A stretch of 64,000 nt of DNA from Alphaproteobacteria bacterium (lineage in GTDB: Bacteria > Myxococcota_A > UBA796 > GCA-2862545). Shown one piece after another: positions 17,898 through 25,188 of this stretch. The notes under the pieces were generated by a model that saw only the letters and a program-made list of their open reading frames with translations, ran no database searches and was not told the DNA's origin. A program made the position numbers and the translations under genes. The stretch spans positions 1 through 64,000 of the forward strand of contig JACKET010000013.1 in NCBI GenBank assembly GCA_020632875.1. The letters are read 5' to 3'. Positions within the stretch are counted from its first letter, which is position 1. Every line of letters begins with the position of its first letter.

Positions 17898-18389
17898 TCA
17901 GGCCGTCAGCGAGCGGAGGAACGCCTCGAGGTCGGGGTGGACCTCTTCGTCGTGGACCGTCTGGCTCCACGGCGTGCTGTCGCGACGCTCGACGAGCGAG
18001 CCGAACAGCGGGTCTTCGGGGTCGCAGCACACGAACACCCAGTGCTGGTCGCCGAACGCCGCGATCTCGAGCCACGGCGTGCTGTCGCCGCCCGCTTCGT
18101 CGGCCAGCGCGAGACCATCGGTGGGCAGCCACTCGACGGCGTAGAACGTGAGCGGATCCTCGCCGAGGCGGTGCGTGCGGCGGAGCTGATCCTGGGCGAC
18201 GAGGTAGAAGGCGCGCAGATCGGCGGGAAGCGCGAACGGGCGCCCGGCCAGCGCGCGGAACTCGCGGAGCTTCTTCCGGATCTTCTTCTCGATGGCGTCG
18301 AGCGAGGCTTCCGTCACGGGCTCGACGCCCTCGATGCTCTCGAAGCCGCCCGCCAGGGTGCGCCACAGGGCGCGGATGCGATGGGACAT
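17898..18389 (-). CDS. SMI1/KNR4 (SUKH)-like protein
   Basis: 163 aa, cytoplasmic. The order of an N-terminal helix (EASLDAIEKKIRKKLREF), LPADLRAFYLVAQDQ, a strand with FYAVEWLP and the WLEIAAFGDQHWVFVCCD strand is that of SUKH proteins, known as immunity proteins and scaffold partners. No toxin gene is adjacent. The start is ATG 18389 because TACATC ends six bases before it; the longer frame to 18470 begins with low-quality sequence. It is divergent from the GyrB-like gene. Confidence 0.65.
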   Translation of the reverse strand: MSHRIRALWRTLAGGFESIEGVEPVTEASLDAIEKKIRKKLREFRALAGRPFALPADLRAFYLVAQDQLRRTHRLGEDPLTFYAVEWLPTDGLALADEAGGDSTPWLEIAAFGDQHWVFVCCDPEDPLFGSLVERRDSTPWSQTVHDEEVHPDLEAFLRSLTA

Positions 18390-18395
18390 CGCCGG

Positions 18396-18401
18396 GATGT
18401 A
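18396..18401 (-). promoter_or_regulatory. Putative -10 hexamer of the SMI1/KNR4-like gene
   Basis: TACATC on the minus strand ends six bases before the ATG at 18389 without any SD. Confidence 0.35.
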
Positions 18402-18527
18402 GCCGGTCCGGGGCGGTTCGTCAGCCCCGGGAACGCAGGTTGGAGGCGCAGTACCGCGAGCGCAAATCACGACGGAGAACGGAGGTTCTCAGCCGACAAT
18501 CCAGCAGAGCCGGGAGCTGCGATCGGT

Positions 18528-18533
18528 TAGATT
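18528..18533 (+). promoter_or_regulatory. Putative -10 hexamer of the GyrB-like gene
   Basis: TAGATT matches TANNNT. Transcription would begin near 18540, just upstream of an in-frame ATG at 18547 and about 64 nt before the ATG at 18604. Confidence 0.35.
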
Positions 18534-18558
18534 GCAGGTGCGAGCGATGGTTTCGCGA

Positions 18559-18594
18559 CGCGCACGGAGCGCGCCGCGAAGGCCGTCGTGCGCG
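18559..18594 (+). promoter_or_regulatory. 8-bp hairpin before the GyrB-like start
   Basis: CGCGCACG (18559-18566) pairs perfectly with CGTGCGCG (18587-18594). The second arm ends just before the GGAG that precedes ATG 18604, so the structure could limit ribosome access. If translation starts at 18547 instead, it lies inside the coding region. Confidence 0.35.
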
Positions 18595-18603
18595 CGGAGA
18601 ACC

Positions 18604-19854
18604 ATGTACGACATCGTGAAGATGGCGGTCGCCGACGTGCGTCCGCACCGCAGGGGTGCGCCCAGCACCCATCCCTACGACGAGACGGGCATCCACCTCG
18701 GCGCCCTGCGCGAAGGCGACATCGTCGGCGTCGTGAGCGCGCTCCCCGTCGATCCCGACGGCGAGGTGCAGCGGAGCACGTTCAGCGTGCTCGGCCCGTT
18801 CGGAGAGGGCGGAGAGGCCCTCGTGGACGCGCTCGTGACGCACGTACCGCCGGAGAGCACGCTGTGGGCGGACTCCCCGCGCCCCGGCCTCGAGCCCGAC
18901 GGCGACCGGTGGACCCGGCAGGTGCCTCCGCCCGCCGAGCCCCTCCCCTACTCGAGCCAGTCGATCCGGGTCCTCGACGGTCCGTCGGTGATCCGGAAGC
19001 GGCCCGGGATGTACATCGGCTCGACGGGACCGGGCGGGCTGCTCAACCTCGTCGTCGAGGTCGTCGACAACGTGCTCGACGAGCACCTCGCCGGCCACGC
19101 GACGCGCCTCGACGTGCGCCAGGCGCCCGACGGCACGTTCACGGTGTCGGACGACGGCCGCGGCATCCCGCCCGAGCACCTCGTGGCCATCGCGTCGCAG
19201 GTGCGGTTCCGGCCCACCTGGGATGGGCACGCGCCCCACGTCCACCTCGCCAGCCACGGGATGGGGCTCATCGTCGTGAATGCGCTGTCGAGCTGGATGT
19301 CCGTCGAGATCGCGCGGGACGGAGCGCTCTGGCAGGCCGCGTTCAGCCGCGGGCGTCTGCTGCAGGAGCCCACGCGCATCGGAGCCTCCGAGAGGACCGG
19401 CACGACGGTGCGTTTCCGACCCGACCCCGCGATCTTCGAGGTGGAGACGGTCGAGCTGCGCCCCAGCCTGGTGCGCGCCGCCTACCTCTGCCCCGGACTG
19501 CGGGTGCACCTGGACGACGAGGACCTCTCCCAGCCGGGCGGGCTCGCGGCGCTGGTGCAGAGCTGGGCGGACCCCGAAGCGGTCTGGGACGTGCCGGAGA
19601 TCCTCGAGGCCCGCGAGGGCGACGGCTTCCTCCGCGTGGCGCGGATGCGCGGCACCGGTGGCCCCGTGAGGATGTGGCTGAACTTCCAGCCCGTGCGCGG
19701 CGGGGAGACGTACGCCGCCCTCTGCGAGGCCGCGGGGCACGACGCGATCGCGGTGGATGCCCGCGGCGAGGTCGAGCGACGAGGGCGCTTGGGGACCGAG
19801 GTCTCGGACGCGGACCTCACGGCCCGCATCCTCGCGCTCCTCGCCGAACGCTAG
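18604..19854 (+). CDS. GyrB-like ATPase without TOPRIM domain, fused to an unknown N-terminal domain
   Basis: 416 aa. Residues 1-115 match nothing I know. From 119 the GyrB/ParE N-terminal fold is unmistakable: RKRPGMYIG (131-139), EVVDNVLDE (152-160, with the catalytic Glu and the Mg-binding Asn), DDGRGIP (183-189), SHGMGLIVVNALS (217-229), TGTTVRFRP (265-273) and a transducer-like WLNFQPVRGGETY (358-370). The chain stops before the QTK loop, the TOPRIM nuclease-like domain and the tail, so it cannot be a full topoisomerase subunit. Alternative in-frame start: ATG 18547. The stop TAG overlaps the convergent gene's stop through the shared CTAG. Confidence 0.85.
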   Translation: MYDIVKMAVADVRPHRRGAPSTHPYDETGIHLGALREGDIVGVVSALPVDPDGEVQRSTFSVLGPFGEGGEALVDALVTHVPPESTLWADSPRPGLEPDGDRWTRQVPPPAEPLPYSSQSIRVLDGPSVIRKRPGMYIGSTGPGGLLNLVVEVVDNVLDEHLAGHATRLDVRQAPDGTFTVSDDGRGIPPEHLVAIASQVRFRPTWDGHAPHVHLASHGMGLIVVNALSSWMSVEIARDGALWQAAFSRGRLLQEPTRIGASERTGTTVRFRPDPAIFEVETVELRPSLVRAAYLCPGLRVHLDDEDLSQPGGLAALVQSWADPEAVWDVPEILEAREGDGFLRVARMRGTGGPVRMWLNFQPVRGGETYAALCEAAGHDAIAVDARGEVERRGRLGTEVSDADLTARILALLAER

Positions 19855-20801
19855 AAGATCGGGACGAAGACCGGGTTCGGCGCGACGATGTCGCCGATCC
19901 GGGCTTCGGCCGGGTCGAGGTGGAGCACGAGCGCCGGGTTCGGCGACACGATGTCCGACAGGTCCCACTGAGACGGGTCCGTCGGCGACGTGCCGCCGTT
20001 CACCTCTGCGCCGTCCCACACGCCGTCGCCGTCCGAGTCGGGGTCGTCCGGATCCGTGCCACGCACGGCCTCCTCCGGGTCCGACAGCCCGTCGCGGTCG
20101 GTGTCGACGGGCAGGTCGACACGCCCGGGGTCGGTGTCGGTGATCGAAAGCTCGAAGGCGTTCTCCCAGGTGTCGCCGTCCCAGTCGGGGTCCACGGCCG
20201 CGTCGAGATCGAGGACGACCGTCCACTCGGTCGCGAGCCCGCTGCACGTGACCTCGAGGGTCGACGGGCCCGCGAGGTCCGCCACGGGCACGGGAGTCGC
20301 GTGGGTCGCGCTCGTCGTGGTCCCCGACGGCGAGGTCAGCGTCGCAGAGACCGAGGTGCCCGGGTCGGCCCACCGGAGCAGCAGGGAGCCCGCGCCCCCA
20401 CAGCCGAGGTCGCCGATGTCGAGCCGCTCGACCGAATCGACGGTCGGGTCGCACGCGCCCCGCAGCACGAGGTCGCCGAGCAGGTCGGCCGCGAACACGG
20501 CCGTGTCGTTCGGCTCGATCTCGTCGACGATCTGCGTGGTGTCGCACGACACGACCGCCGTGTCGGTGTCCGTGTCGGCATCCGTGTCCGCGTCCGTGTC
20601 GGTGTCCGCGTCCGCGTCCGCGTCGGTATCCGCGTCGGTGTCCGCGTCCGCGTCGGTGTCCGCGTCCGAATCGGTGTCGGCATCCGCGTCGGTGTCGGCG
20701 TCCGAGTCGGCATCCGTGTCCGCGTCGGCGGTGTCGGTGTCGACCACCTGCCCCTTGCAGGCCACCAGCAGCACGAGCGGGATCAGCGCCAGGGCCCTCA
20801 T
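19851..20801 (-). CDS. Lipoprotein with Asp/Thr linker and calcium-binding-like repeats
   Basis: 316 aa. Signal with lipobox LVLLVAC (Cys15), then a low-complexity Asp-Thr/Asp-Ala linker (about 21-75). A beta-rich part follows (EIEPNDTAVFAADLLGD, the opening of pre-peptidase C-terminal-like domains), then Asp-rich units DTDRDGLSDPEEA and DSDGDGVWDGAE of thrombospondin type-3 kind. It is probably tethered to the outer membrane on the acidic linker. The start overlaps the upstream gene's stop (ATGA), so they are an operon. Confidence 0.82.
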   Translation of the reverse strand: MRALALIPLVLLVACKGQVVDTDTADADTDADSDADTDADADTDSDADTDADADTDADTDADADADTDTDADTDADTDTDTAVVSCDTTQIVDEIEPNDTAVFAADLLGDLVLRGACDPTVDSVERLDIGDLGCGGAGSLLLRWADPGTSVSATLTSPSGTTTSATHATPVPVADLAGPSTLEVTCSGLATEWTVVLDLDAAVDPDWDGDTWENAFELSITDTDPGRVDLPVDTDRDGLSDPEEAVRGTDPDDPDSDGDGVWDGAEVNGGTSPTDPSQWDLSDIVSPNPALVLHLDPAEARIGDIVAPNPVFVPIF

Positions 20802-21877
20802 GGACGCACCACCGCGGTGAGCCAGGTGGCCGTCAGGGGCTCGAAGGTCACCGGGATCGTGACCGTGTCGCCCGTCGAGAGGTCGAGGTTCATCAGGTCG
20901 GTCGCCGTGGCGTTGCTCATGCCCGACTTCCACTGCTCGACGCGCACCGACACGGTGCCCGAGGGCTGCAGGCCCGTGACCTGCACGACCACGTCCTGCG
21001 TGCGGGGGTCGCCGCTGCCGAGCGTCACGCTCACCGCGCCCGACTCCGTGGCGACCGTCTGCCCGGCGACGCTGAGGATGCGCGCCTGGGGCACCACGGG
21101 CAGCATGCCCATCATCGTGTAGCCCGACGAGAACCGCCCGCTCGCGCCCGGAGGCCCGCCGTTGAAGTCGAGGCCCGTGTAGGCCGCGGGGAGCAGCGTG
21201 TCGATCCGCAGGTACCCCGCGCGCTGGACGAGGCCGTCCCCACCGAGCGTGTCGATCGCGCCGGACCCATCCACGACGGGGGCCACGATCCGCACGTTCC
21301 CGCCGTACCCAGCGGCGCCCGGGTCGTTGAGGAAGTCGGGGCACTGGGCGCTGCCACCGCCCGCGAGCACCGCGCCGGCGATGGTCACACGCGTGTCCGA
21401 GGCCATGAGCAGCGCGCCGCCCCCTCCGCCGCCACCGCAGTTCGGGAAGGCGTCCCCATCTCCGTTGCCACCCACGCCGCCGACGAGGTGGAGGAGCTCG
21501 GGGTCCGCGTTCACGCTCTTCGGACGCGCGTCGATGTTCCCCGTCTGGGCACCCGCGCCCCCGCTCCAGCCGCCCGGACCGGCGAAGCCGCCCACGTCGG
21601 CCGTCGCGGGACGACCGGCGATGTCGAGCGTGCCGTCGATGCGGATGTCGCCCTGGGCCAACAGGTAGACGGGCGTGTTGTTGGTGTTCGTCTGGAACCG
21701 CAGGACGCCGCCGGTCTCGACGGTGATGTCCGTCGCGCGGATCACGCCGTCGGGGGGCAGCGTCACCTGCAGCGTGTTCCCGGCGGTGACGAGGAGCGGG
21801 CCGTAGCTCCCGTCCGACCCGGCGTCGAAGTCCGGGGCGGCCAGGGCAGCCGAGAGCGAGGAGAGCATCAGGATCAT
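20798..21877 (-). CDS. Secreted glycine-rich surface protein
   Basis: 359 aa from ATG 21877, which has GGAGG and a signal peptide (MILMLSSLSAALA). The body has short hydrophobic strands with Gly clusters (CGGGGGGGALLMASD, GGVGGNGDGD), repeated ADITVETGGVLRF / IRIDGTLDIAGRP units and a C-terminal beta domain. This looks like the polymorphic beta-solenoid-like wall proteins of Myxococcota; no family is named with confidence. It is the first gene of a two-gene operon, divergent from the winged-helix regulator. Confidence 0.72.
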   Translation of the reverse strand: MILMLSSLSAALAAPDFDAGSDGSYGPLLVTAGNTLQVTLPPDGVIRATDITVETGGVLRFQTNTNNTPVYLLAQGDIRIDGTLDIAGRPATADVGGFAGPGGWSGGAGAQTGNIDARPKSVNADPELLHLVGGVGGNGDGDAFPNCGGGGGGGALLMASDTRVTIAGAVLAGGGSAQCPDFLNDPGAAGYGGNVRIVAPVVDGSGAIDTLGGDGLVQRAGYLRIDTLLPAAYTGLDFNGGPPGASGRFSSGYTMMGMLPVVPQARILSVAGQTVATESGAVSVTLGSGDPRTQDVVVQVTGLQPSGTVSVRVEQWKSGMSNATATDLMNLDLSTGDTVTIPVTFEPLTATWLTAVVRP

Positions 21878-21908
21878 CGGTACCTCCGTGGGGGACTCCC
21901 CCACCGTA

Positions 21909-21946
21909 GTGACCGCCTCTGCGAGCCCTACATCACAGGAGGTCAC
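21909..21946. promoter_or_regulatory. Inverted repeat between the surface operon and the regulator
   Basis: GTGACC (21909-21914) and GGTCAC (21941-21946) form a 6-bp inverted repeat in the 98-bp divergent gap. Nearby GTGGGGG/CCCCCAC (within 21887-21905) is a second hairpin. Either may be an operator for the adjacent regulator. Confidence 0.25.
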
Positions 21947-21964
21947 AAGCGGCGTGCGAGGCGG

Positions 21965-21970
21965 TACCAT
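21965..21970 (+). promoter_or_regulatory. Putative -10 hexamer of the winged-helix regulator
   Basis: TACCAT (TANNNT) ends five bases before the ATG at 21976; no SD is present. Confidence 0.45.
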
Positions 21971-21975
21971 CGGTC

Positions 21976-24519
21976 ATGCGCCTGGAGCTCTCGGACCGGA
22001 CCCTCGACCTCGACCGCGGCATGGTGACCCGCATCGGGGACGAGACGGCGCTGAGCCCGATCGAGACGCGCCTGTTGCGGCACCTGGCGCTGAACCTCGG
22101 CCGGGCGGTGCCCCAGGACGAGCTGCTGGAAGCCGTGTGGGGCTACGCGGACTCGGTGCAGACGCGGACGGTGACGGTGACCGTGAACCGGCTCCGCGGG
22201 AAGCTCGAGGTCGACGCGGCGGAGCCCACGCACCTGCTCACCGAGCGGGGCTCGGGCTACGCGCTGCACGCGGAGCCCCACCGCGACGCGCGCCTGCACC
22301 CGGTGCGCCCGCTGGGCCCGTGCATCGGGCGCGATGCCGCGATCGACGCCGTGCTGAAGGGCCTGACGACCGGCCGCGTCGCACAGGTGCTCGGCGGGCC
22401 GGGCATGGGCAAGACCCGTGTGGCGCACGCCATCGCGGAGCGCTGGCCCGGCCCTGTCGGGTGGTTCGACCTCGAGCCCTCGGGCACCGTGGAAGAGGCG
22501 CTGGGCTCGGTGGCGCAGCGGCTCGGCGTCCTGCGCGGGAGGGATGGCGGGGCGCAGCTCGGCCGGGCGCTCGCGAGCCGCGTCGACCTCGTGGTGCTCG
22601 ACGGTGCGGAGCACCTGGCCGTTGCGCTGGCCCCCGTCTGCGCCGAGTGGCTGCGGGCGACAGGGCTGCGGCTGCTGGTCACGAGCCGCGTGCCGCTCGC
22701 GCTGGAGGGCTCGGCACGCCTCGATCTGCCGCCCCTGCCCGAAGCGGACGCGACGGCGATGGTCGAGCGGCTCGGCGGGATCGACGGCGAGGAGGCGCTC
22801 GACGTGGCGCGCCGCTGCGAAGGCGTGCCGCTGGCGCTCGAGCTCGAGTCCGCGACGACCCGGTCGCTCGGAGGCCCCGTGGGGCGCGGGCTCGCGGGGT
22901 CCTTCGCGCGCTCGTGGGCCCTGCTCGACGGCGCGAGCCGCGAGGCGCTCGCGCGGTGCGCGTCGTTCGGCGGCTGGTTCGGCGTCGAGGATGCGACGGC
23001 CCTGCTGGGCGACGACACCCTGCCGCGTCTGCACGTGCTGCAGACCCACGGCCTGCTCCAGCGCCGCAGCCAGCGCCTGCGCCTGCTCGCGAGCCTCCAG
23101 CCCGCGGTGGTCGACCACGCGCCCGAGGCCGTGGGCGCGGCCCGAATGGCGCACCTGGCGCACTACCGTCGGGTCGCCCGCGAGGCGCTCGCCGGCATCT
23201 TCTCGCCCGACACGCATGCCGCGCTCGACCGCCTCCTCGACGCCCGCCCCGAGCTCGAGGCCGCGATGCGCACGGGCATCGCGCGCGATGCGGAGGCCGC
23301 GTGCGAGATCCTCGAGGCCTACGACATCGCGCTCCAGCTCCGCGTCGGCGAGCACTGCATCGGCTGGGCCGAACGCATCGCGGCGGTGGCGCCCGACTCG
23401 CTGCTCGGCGCGACCGCCCGCGGCGTCGAGGCGCGGCTCAAGCACGACATCCCCGCGATGGAGGCCGTGCTCGCGGAGTCGATCGCGGGCGGCTACACCG
23501 AGCTGACGGCGCGGATGCTGGCGGCGCTCGCCCTCCGCGCGTTGGTCGGGGGGCGGCCCGACGACACGGCGCGCTGGAGCCAGCAGGGGCTCGGGGTGCC
23601 GTGCTCGCCGCGCGCGAAGGCCCGGTTCTGGCTGGGTCTCGCGAAGGCCGCGACATCGAGGGGCGTGGCACCTCCGGAGGTCGGGCGCCTGCTCGGGGAG
23701 GCGCGCCGGGTGCTCGCCGACGACGTCGACCCCATCCTCGCGATCGAGCTCGAGATGTCCGACGGCCGGCTCGCCATCGAGACGGGCGACCTGCTCGCCG
23801 CGCGTGACCGGTTCGCCGCGGCGCTGGAGGCCGCGCGGCCGTTCGGTCCCCTCCACGTGCTGAGCCCGACGGGCAGCCTGGCCCTCGTGCATCACCTCCT
23901 CGGCGAGGACGACGCTGCTCTCGCGGGCTTCGAATCGCTCGTGACCCTCGCCACGGCGTGTGGCCATGCGCTCCAGATCGAGATCGGCCACATCCGCCGC
24001 GCGGAGGTCGCGGTCGAGATGGGCCGGGAAGACGCGGAGGCGGTGCTGGACGCCCTGCGCGCGTGGCTACCCGACCAGGTGCCGCCCGACCGGGACACCG
24101 TGGTGCGTACGACAGGGCTCCTGCGGGCCCTCGACGTGGGTACCCAAGCGGAGGTCGACGCCGCGCTCGCGCGTCTCGTCGCCTGCCCCGACCCGAAGGG
24201 CGGCGTGCACGACGCCTACCGGGCCATCGTGGGCTGGGCGCGCGGCGAGCCCGTGCCTGCGGGCCTCCCCGAGCGTGTCGCCGCCTGCGGCCAGGCCGAG
24301 CTCGCGTGGAACCTCGCCGCGCTCCAGGTGCTCGACGGCGACGCGGATGCCGAGCGCAACCTGCGGCGGACGCTGCCGGCCCAGGGCTACGCGCTGCCCC
24401 GCGCGGCCCTCGCGTGGGCCCGCGCGAGCCGTGCAGGCGGCCCGGCGTCCTTCGAGCCCGCCTGGACCACGGTGCTCTGCCGCCTCGCACGCCGGAGGCT
24501 GCGCGCCGTGACGTCGTAA
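21976..24519 (+). CDS. Transcriptional regulator: OmpR-type winged helix plus STAND-like ATPase
   Basis: 847 aa. Residues 1-97 are a Trans_reg_C winged helix (LSPIETRLLRHLALN, DELLEAVWG, TVTVNRLRGKL, LLTERGSGYAL). A P-loop ATPase follows with GGPGMGKTRVA (140-150) and a Walker-B-like LVVLDGAEHLA. The C-terminal half is TPR-like helices. The order DNA-binding, ATPase, TPR is that of AfsR/SARP-like and LuxR-like activators. It presumably regulates the divergent surface-protein operon. It ends 33 bp before the haem lipoprotein. Confidence 0.9.
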   Translation: MRLELSDRTLDLDRGMVTRIGDETALSPIETRLLRHLALNLGRAVPQDELLEAVWGYADSVQTRTVTVTVNRLRGKLEVDAAEPTHLLTERGSGYALHAEPHRDARLHPVRPLGPCIGRDAAIDAVLKGLTTGRVAQVLGGPGMGKTRVAHAIAERWPGPVGWFDLEPSGTVEEALGSVAQRLGVLRGRDGGAQLGRALASRVDLVVLDGAEHLAVALAPVCAEWLRATGLRLLVTSRVPLALEGSARLDLPPLPEADATAMVERLGGIDGEEALDVARRCEGVPLALELESATTRSLGGPVGRGLAGSFARSWALLDGASREALARCASFGGWFGVEDATALLGDDTLPRLHVLQTHGLLQRRSQRLRLLASLQPAVVDHAPEAVGAARMAHLAHYRRVAREALAGIFSPDTHAALDRLLDARPELEAAMRTGIARDAEAACEILEAYDIALQLRVGEHCIGWAERIAAVAPDSLLGATARGVEARLKHDIPAMEAVLAESIAGGYTELTARMLAALALRALVGGRPDDTARWSQQGLGVPCSPRAKARFWLGLAKAATSRGVAPPEVGRLLGEARRVLADDVDPILAIELEMSDGRLAIETGDLLAARDRFAAALEAARPFGPLHVLSPTGSLALVHHLLGEDDAALAGFESLVTLATACGHALQIEIGHIRRAEVAVEMGREDAEAVLDALRAWLPDQVPPDRDTVVRTTGLLRALDVGTQAEVDAALARLVACPDPKGGVHDAYRAIVGWARGEPVPAGLPERVAACGQAELAWNLAALQVLDGDADAERNLRRTLPAQGYALPRAALAWARASRAGGPASFEPAWTTVLCRLARRRLRAVTS

Positions 24520-24552
24520 CGGGCCGCGACACCCAGGTGGCAGGAGGTCCCC

Positions 24553-25107
24553 ATGAGAGTCGCGCCGCTCCTGTCGCTCGCCCTGCTCGCCTGTGACGAC
24601 GCGCCGTTCGGCGCGTGCCCACCGCTGTTCACCGGCCCACCCGATGCCTGCGCATTCGACGAGGGGCTCGTGCCCGAGCTCGTACGCGGCTTCGACGACG
24701 GGCGCCTCGTGCGCGTGAACGCCGAGCCGTTCGAGCAGATCACCGAGAACACCCAGCGAAACGTGTGGATCTCCCGCCTGCCCGTGACCGCTGACCTCGA
24801 CACCGTCGATCTCTACACGGCGCTCGACCCCTTCGAGCCACGCGCGCTCGATGCGCCCTTCCCCGTCGGCACGGTGCTCCTCCACGAGCGCATCGACCTC
24901 GCCGAGGGCCACACCCTCCAGGTGCGGATGCCCGACGACTACGTCAACGCGGGCGGCGGGCCGTGGTGGTTCGGCAAGCACTTCGCCGACGGCACGCCCG
25001 ACGAGGTCCCGTGCAGCCCGTGCGAGATGTGCCACTCCGCCGACCAACGCCCCGGCACGGAAGGGCTGTGGGGCGTGCCGCCCGATGCCGTGGCGCCCGG
25101 GCTCTGA
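24553..25107 (+). CDS. Haem-binding lipoprotein, possibly cytochrome P460/c-type
   Basis: 184 aa. Lipobox LALLAC (Cys14). The C-terminal half has strand PVGTVLLHERIDLAEGHTLQ, then WWFGKHFADG and CSPCEMCHSA (154-163) with a c-type haem motif CEMCH (157-161). The preceding CSPC gives a second overlapping CxxC. The arrangement resembles the P460/haem-c domains found in periplasmic redox proteins, but the family is inferred from motif order only. GGAGG lies before the ATG. Confidence 0.72.
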   Translation: MRVAPLLSLALLACDDAPFGACPPLFTGPPDACAFDEGLVPELVRGFDDGRLVRVNAEPFEQITENTQRNVWISRLPVTADLDTVDLYTALDPFEPRALDAPFPVGTVLLHERIDLAEGHTLQVRMPDDYVNAGGGPWWFGKHFADGTPDEVPCSPCEMCHSADQRPGTEGLWGVPPDAVAPGL

Positions 25108-25117
25108 GCGTTCCAAC

Positions 25118-25139
25118 GGCCTAAAAAACCCCTAAGGCC
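25118..25139 (+). terminator. Hairpin with A-rich loop after the haem lipoprotein
   Basis: GGCCT (25118-25122) pairs with AGGCC (25135-25139) and the loop contains A6. It sits between the haem gene and the downstream kinase. The T-run is on the opposite strand, so a plus-strand rho-independent terminator is doubtful. Confidence 0.3.
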
Positions 25140-25174
25140 TCCCCCACGACGGGCTTCGCACCGGGCGAACGGGC

Positions 25175-25180
25175 TACATG
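25175..25180 (+). promoter_or_regulatory. Putative -10 hexamer of the membrane kinase
   Basis: TACATG ends eight bases before the ATG at 25189. The intervening bases are GCCGGCCG, without SD. Confidence 0.35.
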
Positions 25181-25188
25181 GCCGGCCG

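Noticed and set aside
18421..20547. 708-codon minus-strand frame over the GyrB-like gene
   Set aside because: Antisense shadow; the plus strand carries all GyrB ATPase motifs.
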